NCBI GenBank assembly: GCA_965212245.1
Contig: OZ243107.1
Coordinates: forward strand, 2,914,001 to 2,978,000
Length of the DNA: 64,000 bases
DNA from: CAKZNE01 sp040222435
GTDB lineage: Bacteria; Bacteroidota; Bacteroidia; Flavobacteriales; Schleiferiaceae
Reading direction: 5' to 3'
Shown in pieces: positions 17,475 to 25,218 of this stretch (position 1 is the stretch's first letter; the number at the start of each line of letters is the position of its first letter). Both the position numbers and the translations under genes were made by a program. The notes under the pieces were generated by a model. That model worked only from the letters and a program-made list of their open reading frames with translations, did no database searches and was not told the origin of the DNA.

Positions 17475-18551
17475 TTAGTAACATTTATCAATTACCCAAT
17501 GCGCTTTTTCCAATACCAGGGCATTGTCAACCGTTGGATCACTTACGAATAATGTAAAACGATTACGGTCTTCATAAACCGAAACAAATATCATTTCGGG
17601 GACCTCGTCACCGTTAAGGTCTCCGTACCAATAGATCTCCGGCATCCCGCACTGACCATTTTCTTTAAGTTCTTCAGTAATATCCTGTTTTACCGGTAAA
17701 AAGTATTTGGTGCCGCTTAATATAAGTTTATAATTCCTGAGATCCGGGCAGGGGCCTGTACTTTCCACACTTCCGGTAGCTGCTAACTTCATATGGGTAG
17801 GTGCATCGGTAAGATCCCACTGCTGACCGGGGAATATCTTACGTCCGTTCATTCGCAATACATCGCTGTTATCGTCTATTTGATTTTCCTGCAAAGGCAG
17901 GGGCTGATTAAGCCCGATCAGAAAAATACTGCGCTCTTCTTCATCTGTGAGTACATCAAACTCCAGTCCCTTACCAACTTTTTGCTTGCTCAGCATCACA
18001 TTTACTTCTACTTGTTTCACGCGGTAGGTGGTTCCTCCTTTATTTTCATCCCGCGGGTAAATACCGTACCATAATAAACCCGGATCAATGCCTTTTACAT
18101 CCCCGCAATAGTTATAGGTTTCGGTAAGCAGACTGTATTCAACCTTTTTATCTACCGTTTTTTCAGTTTCTTTTGTTGCCGTGGTCTGGCTGGTTGAGGA
18201 AGAATCAAACGAAGAGGTAACCACAGAATCGGTAGTTACCGAAGCTTTTTTAAGCATTCCGGTAATTTCCATAAAACCATCAAACATATATCCAAGCTTT
18301 CCGCTGTACTCTACCTTTCGCCAATATCCCCGTATCTTTTCGTATTCCATACTGCCAAAGGTTTCCTGGCAGGCGGTCAGAGTACTGTCAAACGGAACGT
18401 AGGTTACCACTTTAGCTTTAAGGGAAGGCTCAGCACGCATGCGCATTCCTGAAGGAGCGATGATCCGGCATTCAAGAGCCTGATTACAATTAATCTGTGC
18501 TTCAAGGGCAAGCGTAAAACCCAGAAGAAAAATACTCAATAGATATTTCAT
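17475..18551 (-). CDS. Secreted protein with bacterial SH3-like domain
   Basis: A 358-residue protein with a signal peptide (residues 1-19, ending ALEAQ). Residues about 25-95 resemble a bacterial SH3 domain (GMRMRAEPSLKAKVVTYVPF...GYWRKVEYSGKLGYMFDGFM). An S/T-rich spacer (about 103-135) follows, then a C-terminal domain that includes YGDLNGDEVPEMIFVSVYED, similar to calcium-loop or FG-GAP-like repeats. It is likely periplasmic or surface exposed. SH3b domains often bind peptidoglycan or peptides, but the actual role is unknown. Confidence 0.7.
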   Translation of the reverse strand: MKYLLSIFLLGFTLALEAQINCNQALECRIIAPSGMRMRAEPSLKAKVVTYVPFDSTLTACQETFGSMEYEKIRGYWRKVEYSGKLGYMFDGFMEITGMLKKASVTTDSVVTSSFDSSSTSQTTATKETEKTVDKKVEYSLLTETYNYCGDVKGIDPGLLWYGIYPRDENKGGTTYRVKQVEVNVMLSKQKVGKGLEFDVLTDEEERSIFLIGLNQPLPLQENQIDDNSDVLRMNGRKIFPGQQWDLTDAPTHMKLAATGSVESTGPCPDLRNYKLILSGTKYFLPVKQDITEELKENGQCGMPEIYWYGDLNGDEVPEMIFVSVYEDRNRFTLFVSDPTVDNALVLEKAHWVIDKCY

Positions 18552-18583
18552 ACGTCAAAACTGCGGAGCAGCGAAAATACAAA

Positions 18584-19174
18584 TTAAAGGCGCTTTAGGT
18601 AACCTGCAGCAGCAGGACCTTCATTAAATAAAAGATCAATTACAGACAGATTAGCAAGAAAATTGTTTTTGTGATCAAACACTTGAGGATACGCGGGAAG
18701 TGTTTGCTGTACATCTCTTTTGGGGTGATAAGATTCCCTTAAATCCTCATCTGCTTGTTCCTGCCATGACTGGGTGGTGGCCAGAGAGGTATTACATTGT
18801 AACCAGTCCAGTATAATGTGGGTTAGTTCCAAATTTAAATCCCATAAGTAGGCGGGTTTTTGCCGGTACACATCTTGAAGGTCAGGACCCAGTATCTCAA
18901 AAAAAGGTGAAGCATTGTAGCTGGTCTTAATAGCCTGCCAGTGTTTTTGAGGCCAGTTATCTTTATAACTGATCCTTACATCTTTAATAAGTCCGGTACT
19001 GGAAGCCTGCACAGGTATGGAGAGCATAAGCTTACCATTAGGGCCATCAATATAACACCGGTTTCTATAGCTTTGCTTTTGCCAGCTTTCCCAGGCTTCC
19101 ACTAAAACGGTATTTGCGGATACCAGGGCTTTATAATACAGTATAGGCCCCAGGTATGTAGTGCTTAAGAGCAC
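18584..19174 (-). CDS. WbqC-like family protein
   Basis: A 196-residue protein of the WbqC family (YLGPILYYKALV near the start; QKQSYRNRC and KHWQAIKTSYNASPFFE in the middle). WbqC-like proteins appear in polysaccharide gene clusters and just downstream of lepB in many Bacteroidota; the biochemical role is not established. The start overlaps the lepB stop by one base, so it is the last gene of the parA-to-lepB run. Confidence 0.8.
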   Translation of the reverse strand: MLLSTTYLGPILYYKALVSANTVLVEAWESWQKQSYRNRCYIDGPNGKLMLSIPVQASSTGLIKDVRISYKDNWPQKHWQAIKTSYNASPFFEILGPDLQDVYRQKPAYLWDLNLELTHIILDWLQCNTSLATTQSWQEQADEDLRESYHPKRDVQQTLPAYPQVFDHKNNFLANLSVIDLLFNEGPAAAGYLKRL

Positions 19175-20832
19175 TATGCTTTTGCCTTACCGGCTTTTCT
19201 ACGTTTTCGGAAATAATTAAACCCATAGATAAGAAGTACTACTATGATGAACGGCCATAGATAACTGACCCGTTTGCCCTCTCCGTTAACGGTTGTGAAA
19301 ACACGCTTACTGCGGATTTTATTCTGAATCCCTTCGGCAAACTTATCCCAACTCATCCAGATGAATACCGGCTTACCTACGATATGGTCTGCAGGTACAT
19401 AGCCCCAATAACGTGAGTCGAGCGAATTATGGCGATTATCTCCCATCATCCAGTAATAACCTTGTTTAAAGGTATAGTCAATTGCTTGCTGCCCGTTGAT
19501 AAAGAATTTATCACCACGAATCTCCAGAGTATTCCCCTCATATACTTCAATGACTCTTCGAAACTTCAGGTAGTTTTTCCAGTTGAGCTCAACTTTATCA
19601 CCAGCCCTGGGCATATAAATTGGACCATAATTATCGCGGGTCCATTTAAAATCAAGGCTATCACCATGAAGGGCATTGGGAAATACCTGGGCATTGGCCA
19701 GGTAACCATAATTGGCTAGGTGGCGTACCAATGGAGCGGGTGAATCGGCTGGAAAATCAGTAATTTCCTTATAGCTGTTTAGACGTTCAACACGAACGAT
19801 ATTGGGCTGAGCTTTAAATTTTTCCAACTGATGGGTAGGAATCGTAATTATATACGCTAAAGGTTGGTATGATTTATTACCGCGATAATCCTGAGACCGT
19901 AAGCCACCACTATTAATAATATAATAGGCATCAGGGTCAATATCAAATTGTTCCTTAAGCAACCTGGGACTAAATCCCTGACCTTTAAACTCTACGTAGT
20001 AACTGAATTGAGGCAGCGCACGGTCTGGCATTTCCAGTTCATTACCGTTTATGATCACCTGCCCGTTCTCAATAAGTAAAGTGTCTCCGGGGGTGGCCAC
20101 ACAACGTTTTACATAATGCTCCCGTTTGTCTACCGGTTTTTCACTTTCCATGGGGTAATTAAATACTACCGGATCCAGCCTTTGAACATCACTAATACGT
20201 GGTAAGCGAGTGTAAGGCAACTGTACCCAATCCAGGTAAGAAGGCAAATCTGTACCGGGTATGCGGTTATGCACCAGCGGAAGGCAAAGGGGAGTTATAG
20301 GTAAGCGGCTGCCATACTGTAGCTTACTCACAAAAAGAAAATCACCTACCATCAATGATTTTTCCATAGATGGGGTGGGAATGGTAAAAGCCTCAAAAGT
20401 GAAGGTTCGAATAATAGTAGCTGCTACTACAGCAAAAAGAAGAGAAGCTGTAAGTTCACTTACGTGTTTACGGATATTTACTTCATCACGACCGGCATAC
20501 GATAGCTTTTCCGAGTAATTAAGATACCCGAGGTAAAGTCCCCCTGTAAGTATGGTATAAAAGGTATGTTTTAATTTACGGTAATTAAAAACGTGCAATA
20601 GTTCATACACAGCTACTATACCCATTACGTTGCCTACAATAGGAATGTAAAATAATATAACCCACCAGCCGGGGCGCTTAATGATCTTGGTTAAAAGGTA
20701 CGTATTGTAGATGGGTACAAAAGCTCCCCAGGCGGGGTGCCCGGCTTGTTTATAGAATTTCCAGGTAATAAGGCCGGCAAAAAATTCAACTGCCAGGCTA
20801 AAAATTATGGTTTCAAGTATGGTCATGCTCAA
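19174..20832 (-). CDS. lepB: Signal peptidase I, enlarged Bacteroidota form
   Basis: Cleaves signal peptides on the outer face of the inner membrane. Catalytic Ser155 lies in FTIPTPSMEKSL and the general base Lys242 in YVKRCVATPGDT; the conserved MMGDNRHNSLDSRYWG box is at 462-476. Four hydrophobic N-terminal segments (about 1-150) and a C-terminal helix (about 525-540) anchor it. About 210 residues separate the lysine region from the GDN box, far more than in the 324-residue E. coli enzyme, so an extra periplasmic domain is present. The start overlaps the dapB stop by 4 bases. Confidence 0.93.
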   Translation of the reverse strand: MSMTILETIIFSLAVEFFAGLITWKFYKQAGHPAWGAFVPIYNTYLLTKIIKRPGWWVILFYIPIVGNVMGIVAVYELLHVFNYRKLKHTFYTILTGGLYLGYLNYSEKLSYAGRDEVNIRKHVSELTASLLFAVVAATIIRTFTFEAFTIPTPSMEKSLMVGDFLFVSKLQYGSRLPITPLCLPLVHNRIPGTDLPSYLDWVQLPYTRLPRISDVQRLDPVVFNYPMESEKPVDKREHYVKRCVATPGDTLLIENGQVIINGNELEMPDRALPQFSYYVEFKGQGFSPRLLKEQFDIDPDAYYIINSGGLRSQDYRGNKSYQPLAYIITIPTHQLEKFKAQPNIVRVERLNSYKEITDFPADSPAPLVRHLANYGYLANAQVFPNALHGDSLDFKWTRDNYGPIYMPRAGDKVELNWKNYLKFRRVIEVYEGNTLEIRGDKFFINGQQAIDYTFKQGYYWMMGDNRHNSLDSRYWGYVPADHIVGKPVFIWMSWDKFAEGIQNKIRSKRVFTTVNGEGKRVSYLWPFIIVVLLIYGFNYFRKRRKAGKAKA

Positions 20833-21536
20833 ATATTAAGAACGTCTTTCATAGTATACACACCTTCCTTGCCTTGCAAAAATTCGGCAGCCAGAACGGC
20901 ACCAAGCGCAAACCCTTTGCGGCTATGGGCGGTATGTTGTATTTGGATGGTATCAATTTCGGAAAGATAACGTATTATATGGGTGCCTGGTACATCAGGT
21001 TCCCGTTTGGCATTGATAGGAATTTGCTCCTTTCCATGCTGCTCTTCAAGGGTCCAGCCTTCTTTACGGTCAATTTCTTCTTCAATTTGCTCAGCAAGCG
21101 TAATGGCGGTACCACTGGGGGCGTCTTTTTTTTCAGTATGATGGATCTCTTCTATATCTACCTCATAAGAAGGGTAAGCATTCATGATTCCGGCCAGCTT
21201 ACGATTCAATTCAAAAAAGAGATTTACTCCTAAACTAAAATTGGAAGCGTAAAGAAAAGCTCCGTTTTCACGCTTACAAAGTTTAACGGCTTCATCATAC
21301 TGAGCCAACCAGCCGGTAGTACCAGTTACTACAGGAATACCGTTTTTAAAACAATGGGCAATATTGCCAAAGGCTGCCTCTGGCTGGGTAAATTCAATGG
21401 CCACATCTGCTTGTTTTAGCTTATCGGTATTTATACCCTCTTTACCAAAACGGGCAACTACTTTATGCTGGCGTTCCTTTAAAAGCGCTTCAATAGATTG
21501 TCCCATTTTGCCGTACCCGATCAGTGCTACTTTCAT
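20829..21536 (-). CDS. dapB: 4-hydroxy-tetrahydrodipicolinate reductase
   Basis: Reduces the DapA product in lysine/diaminopimelate synthesis with NAD(P)H. From the ATG at 21534-21536 the protein begins MKVALIGYGKMG, with the nucleotide-binding GYGKMG at 7-12. The catalytic EIHHTEKKDAPSGTA (about 130-144) has H132, H133 and K137. The length of 235 residues is typical for Bacteroidota. A longer reading to 21605 adds 23 residues that overlap the upstream gene and do not fit the family. The chosen ATG overlaps the DUF5683 stop by 4 bases. It supplies peptidoglycan precursor within an envelope/segregation cluster. Confidence 0.95.
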   Translation of the reverse strand: MKVALIGYGKMGQSIEALLKERQHKVVARFGKEGINTDKLKQADVAIEFTQPEAAFGNIAHCFKNGIPVVTGTTGWLAQYDEAVKLCKRENGAFLYASNFSLGVNLFFELNRKLAGIMNAYPSYEVDIEEIHHTEKKDAPSGTAITLAEQIEEEIDRKEGWTLEEQHGKEQIPINAKREPDVPGTHIIRYLSEIDTIQIQHTAHSRKGFALGAVLAAEFLQGKEGVYTMKDVLNI

Positions 21537-22189
21537 TTCAGATCCAGTTTTAAACTTATCCCAAAAGTATTTAATCCAGGAGTTTGAATGATGGATGGGT
21601 CCCAATGAAAAGTGAGATCATCATTAATATTATAATAAAACAGATGAGCATCTACATGGGCATCTAATATCGTTAGGGCATAGGCTACACCGGCAAGAAC
21701 TATGTTTAGGTCCCGCCATTTGCGGTAAATATTTTGTAGTTCAATCAGCTGACGTTCATCGTACACGCCCAAAAAAAGATCATTCTCCGTTGTGGCGGTA
21801 ATCTGGTAAAACCCATCCAAATAATAATTATAGCTGTTGTTATTATCTATAATAAAATAAATGGTTGCTCCTAATGCTCCGTAAATAATGGGTAGCTTCC
21901 AATATTTACGGTTATAAATTTGCCCCAAACCGGGGAAAGCTACCGATAACCAAGTGGCGGTAGATACAGAGTGGTTCCGGGCTGTGTCCAGAGATTTTAC
22001 TTTTTCAGCTTTTATCTCATCCTTATTGGAAATGGTATCATTAACCAACTCGTACAATACAGAGTCTTTTGAAGCTCCGGCCGTAGTATCAGGTTGTTGA
22101 GCCCGGGCATTGGATACATATAAAACACAAAAGAGTAATGTAAATACCTTGACCGTTAATAGTTTATATTTCTCTTTGGGTTTAATCAA
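21533..22189 (-). CDS. DUF5683 membrane protein
   Basis: A 218-residue protein with an N-terminal signal or anchor (LLTVKVFTLLFCVLYVSNARAQ). The DUF5683 core (STATWLSVAFPGLGQIYNRKYWKLPI) is followed by hydrophobic segments around GALGATIYFII and IVLAGVAYALTIL. The FPGLGQIYNRKYWKLPI motif is widespread in Bacteroidota but has no assigned function. It lies between parB and dapB with 4-base overlaps on both sides, so all three are tightly coupled. Confidence 0.85.
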   Translation of the reverse strand: MIKPKEKYKLLTVKVFTLLFCVLYVSNARAQQPDTTAGASKDSVLYELVNDTISNKDEIKAEKVKSLDTARNHSVSTATWLSVAFPGLGQIYNRKYWKLPIIYGALGATIYFIIDNNNSYNYYLDGFYQITATTENDLFLGVYDERQLIELQNIYRKWRDLNIVLAGVAYALTILDAHVDAHLFYYNINDDLTFHWDPSIIQTPGLNTFGISLKLDLK

Positions 22190-23085
22190 GGGGTGAGAAG
22201 GTCAAGGATTCGTTCAAAATCACCTTCATTTTTAAAAGGAATAATAATTTTACCCTTGCCGCGGGAAGAACGGCTCAGGTTTACCTGAGTATCAAAGTGC
22301 TGTGAAAGGACATCACGGATCTCATGGTACTTTTCCGGAAGGGCAGGAGTCTCCCTGCCTGAGGAACCGGAGGTTTTTGAAGCTTTATCCTTTAATCTGC
22401 GTACCGCTTCTTCAACCTGACGCACGGAAAATTCCTTGGCAATGGTTTGTTCATAGATATCCAGCTGATCATCCGTATTTTCAATATTAACGATAGCTCT
22501 GGCGTGTCCCATGCTTATCATTTTATCACGTAAACCGGCTTGAATAATGGGCTGAAGTTTTAAAAGACGCAGATAGTTGGTAACAGTGGAACGTTTTTTT
22601 CCTACCCGTTCACTCATAGCTTCCTGGGTAAGTTCGCACTCTTCAATAAGCCTTTGATAGCTCAATGCAATTTCAATAGCGTCCAGTTCTTCGCGCTGAA
22701 TATTTTCTACCAGAGCCATTTCCAGCATGCTCTGATCATCCGCCAGGCGGATATAAGCAGGAATAGCCTTTAAACCAGCCAGTTTGCTGGCCCGAAACCT
22801 TCGTTCACCACTGATGATCTGGAAAGAACCATCCTGCATTTTACGAACGGTGATAGGTTGTATTACACCCAACTCACGGATGGAAATACTTAACTCTTCA
22901 ATAGCCTCCTGATCAAAATTAGTACGGGGCTGAAAGGGGTTTTCAACAATGCGTGCAATTTCGATCTCTGCTATGGCACCCACCAGTTTTTCAGCATTCT
23001 GATCTTTGGCGGAGTTTACATTTTCAGTTTCCTTTAATAAGGCTGAAAGTCCTCTTCCTAAGGCTTGTCTTTTGGGTGCTGCCAT
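22186..23085 (-). CDS. parB: Chromosome partitioning protein ParB (CTPase/DNA-binding)
   Basis: A 299-residue ParB. It starts with the RQALGRGLSALL motif that contacts ParA. The CTP-binding motif is ISGERRFRASKLAG and a second box is LVENIQREELDAIEIA. The helix-turn-helix region (LTQEAMSERVGKKRSTVTNYLRLLKL) reads parS. A C-terminal dimerisation segment follows. No sequence close to the parS consensus was seen in this window. It is 110 bases downstream of parA. Confidence 0.95.
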   Translation of the reverse strand: MAAPKRQALGRGLSALLKETENVNSAKDQNAEKLVGAIAEIEIARIVENPFQPRTNFDQEAIEELSISIRELGVIQPITVRKMQDGSFQIISGERRFRASKLAGLKAIPAYIRLADDQSMLEMALVENIQREELDAIEIALSYQRLIEECELTQEAMSERVGKKRSTVTNYLRLLKLQPIIQAGLRDKMISMGHARAIVNIENTDDQLDIYEQTIAKEFSVRQVEEAVRRLKDKASKTSGSSGRETPALPEKYHEIRDVLSQHFDTQVNLSRSSRGKGKIIIPFKNEGDFERILDLLTP

Positions 23086-23195
23086 TAAGTTGTAGTCTTT
23101 TATTTTAGCAAATATCTAGCTATACCGAACAAATACGGAGCCAAAAATAGTGAGATTAATTGAGCTTTATCCACCCCTGAAATCGCAACTGCAGA

Positions 23196-23978
23196 TCAGG
23201 CTGTTTCTTCTACAGTTTCATTTTTTTCCAGAAATTCCTGAGCCAGGTTCAGATAGTTGGCCGCTCCGTTACTGGCCGCATCATACATAATGATGGATTC
23301 TCCATAACTGGGTGCTTCACTTAAGCGTACATTTCGCTGAATAATGGTGCTGAATACCATTTTCTGAAAATGGGTTTTCACTTCTTCCACCACTTGGTTG
23401 GAGAGGCGCAGGCGCGAGTCAAACATGGTTAAAAGCAAGCCCTCAATATCCAGGTCGGGATTATGCAGATTTTGAACACTTTTTATAGTGTTTAACAGTT
23501 TGCCCAAACCTTCCAGGGCAAAGTATTCACATTGAATAGGAACAATAACTGAATCTGCTGCTGTGAGAGCATTCAGGGTAATGAGACCCAGGGATGGGGC
23601 GCAATCAATAATAATGTAATCGTAACTATCTTTTATTTCGGCCAGAGCTCTCTTCAACATCTGCTCCCGCTGATCTTTATCGACCAATTCAATTTCTACT
23701 GCCACTAAGTCTATCTGGGCCGGCATTAAATCCAGATTAGGTGATTTGGTTTTTAGAATAACCTCACTGGCCTTGCTTTCATGTTCAAGAACCTGGTAGG
23801 TTCCCAAGGATATATTATCAGGGTCAAAACCCAATGCTGAAGTAGAATTAGCTTGAGGGTCCGCATCCACCAATAAAACTTTTTTCTCCAAGACACCCAG
23901 GCAAGCAGCCAGGTTTACAGAGGTTGTAGTTTTTCCAACACCACCTTTTTGGTTAGCCACTGCTACCGTCTTTCCCAT
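23196..23978 (-). CDS. parA: Chromosome partitioning ATPase ParA (Soj)
   Basis: A 260-residue deviant Walker ATPase: NQKGGVGKTTTSVNLA at residues 9-24 with the signature lysine, then LLVDADPQANST and DYIIIDCAPSLGLIT. There is no N-terminal HTH, so it is the chromosomal Soj type and not a plasmid ParA. It works with ParB to segregate or position origins. It heads the minus-strand cluster and is divergent from the flavin reductase gene. Confidence 0.95.
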   Translation of the reverse strand: MGKTVAVANQKGGVGKTTTSVNLAACLGVLEKKVLLVDADPQANSTSALGFDPDNISLGTYQVLEHESKASEVILKTKSPNLDLMPAQIDLVAVEIELVDKDQREQMLKRALAEIKDSYDYIIIDCAPSLGLITLNALTAADSVIVPIQCEYFALEGLGKLLNTIKSVQNLHNPDLDIEGLLLTMFDSRLRLSNQVVEEVKTHFQKMVFSTIIQRNVRLSEAPSYGESIIMYDAASNGAANYLNLAQEFLEKNETVEETA

Positions 23979-24158
23979 AATTCTTAAGTTCTGTTTATTA
24001 GCAAGAAGACAAAAAATATGTAATATGCTTTAATTATTTAGAAATCAGGGTCAATTTCGCAACCGGGGCTAAAGAATTAAAGCAGCCCTAAAATACAATA
24101 ATCAAGTTGTTGGGCAGACCAATTTTGGCTACCCTTTTAATGTTTTTTTAACAAGCTG

Positions 24159-24689
24159 ATGATAACCATAATTTGCGCCACACACCGTCCTCAAAATCAA
24201 ACTTTGAGGGTAGTTGAAAAGTACCGTGAGATATTGGAAAGTATGGGTGAGACCACTTCGGTTTTACAGATGACAGAGCTTCCTGAGAATTTCATGCATA
24301 ACGATAGTTTTGGTAAGCGCACCAGGGTGTTTGAAGAGATCATTCATAAAAATATTGTAGCGGCACGGGGTTTTGTCATTGTATCCCCTGAGTATAACGG
24401 TAGTTACCCGGGGATTTTCAAGGCGTTTCTTGATGCTGTAAAGCCAGAGGTATGGTTCGGTAAGGGAGTGGCATTGGTGGGAGTGGCTTCCGGAAGAGCG
24501 GGAAATTTACGTGGAATGGACCACCTTACAGATGTGATGCATCATCTTCGGGCAGAAGTATTTTCAATGAAGGTGCCAATTTCACGCTTGTTTGAACTGG
24601 TTCCTGTGGAAGATACCGGTTTTGATCATGCAGAAACCGTAGAAGTTTTAATGGAACAGGCGAAAGGGTTTATTGGATTTATGGCATAA
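24159..24689 (+). CDS. NAD(P)H-dependent FMN reductase family (flavodoxin-like)
   Basis: A 176-residue protein with a flavodoxin-like fold. It opens with MITIICATHRPQNQTL, the FMN phosphate loop region, and has the family signature VSPEYNGSYPGIFKAFLDAVK near residue 85. Relatives are SsuE/ChrR/azoreductase-type quinone or FMN reductases. The physiological substrate is unknown. It is a single gene, divergent from parA and convergent with the PUR-like gene. Confidence 0.85.
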   Translation: MITIICATHRPQNQTLRVVEKYREILESMGETTSVLQMTELPENFMHNDSFGKRTRVFEEIIHKNIVAARGFVIVSPEYNGSYPGIFKAFLDAVKPEVWFGKGVALVGVASGRAGNLRGMDHLTDVMHHLRAEVFSMKVPISRLFELVPVEDTGFDHAETVEVLMEQAKGFIGFMA

Positions 24690-24710
24690 AAAAAGCCGCT
24701 GAAAGCGGCT
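24687..24710 (-). terminator. Terminator of the minus-strand PUR-like gene
   Basis: Stem AGCCGCT / AGCGGCT (24694-24700 and 24704-24710) with a GAA loop. On the minus strand it is followed by TTTTTTTATG. The T-run lies over the stop codon of the plus-strand gene. Confidence 0.8.
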
Positions 24711-24734
24711 GAAAGGATAAGTCTTCAGATTTTT

Positions 24735-25130
24735 TTAAATGTCTTCAAAATTTACATCCGTAAAAGAACTTCCGGTTTCCACGGCCATAGGCTCAGCAAG
24801 CGGTTTTTTGGAATCCTCGTTATTGATTTCCGGTTGAAAATCGGGCTGATGTGTTTCTGAGATCACTTCTTCACCTTTTTCATTGATAATGAAGTCGGTA
24901 ACCTCATTCAGCAGGTCACGAAAGCGGTCAAAATCTTCTTTGTACAAATAGATCTTGTGTTTTTTGTAAAAGCTGGTACCGTTTTCATTGGTATGCTTTT
25001 TACTTTCGGTAATGGTTAGGTAGTAGTCATCAGCCTTTGTGGCTCTTACATCAAAAAAGTAAGTTCTTCTCCCGGCTCTCAGCACTTTAGAATGAATTTC
25101 TTCTTTGCTATGGTTGTCGTGTGCACTCAT
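24735..25130 (-). CDS. PUR-alpha/beta/gamma-like nucleic acid-binding protein (DUF3276)
   Basis: A 131-residue protein. The PUR-like core (about 10-75) reads EIHSKVLRAGRRTYFFDVRAT and YYLTITESKK...KIYLYKEDFDRFRDLLNEV, matching the DUF3276/PUR-alpha family of Bacteroidota and spirochetes. Those proteins bind single-stranded DNA or RNA as a dimer. The C-terminal 50 residues are acidic and likely disordered (NNEDSKKPLAEP...DVNFEDI). The cellular target is not known. Confidence 0.85.
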   Translation of the reverse strand: MSAHDNHSKEEIHSKVLRAGRRTYFFDVRATKADDYYLTITESKKHTNENGTSFYKKHKIYLYKEDFDRFRDLLNEVTDFIINEKGEEVISETHQPDFQPEINNEDSKKPLAEPMAVETGSSFTDVNFEDI

Positions 25131-25166
25131 TGTTCTTTTCTAATTTACAATAGCTTACTGTAACGA

Positions 25167-25174
25167 CAAATCTA
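25167..25174 (-). promoter_or_regulatory. Possible -7 element for the PUR-like gene
   Basis: Minus-strand TAGATTTG fits TAnnTTTG and would start transcription about 30 bases before the ATG. No clear -33 TTG. Confidence 0.4.
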
Positions 25175-25218
25175 TAAAAATTCTTAAAAGACCCTAGTAA
25201 ATTTATACTTTTTGAGAA

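Noticed and set aside
22186..24158. Search for parS near parA/parB
   Set aside because: No sequence close to TGTTNCACGTGAAACA was seen by eye here or elsewhere in the window.
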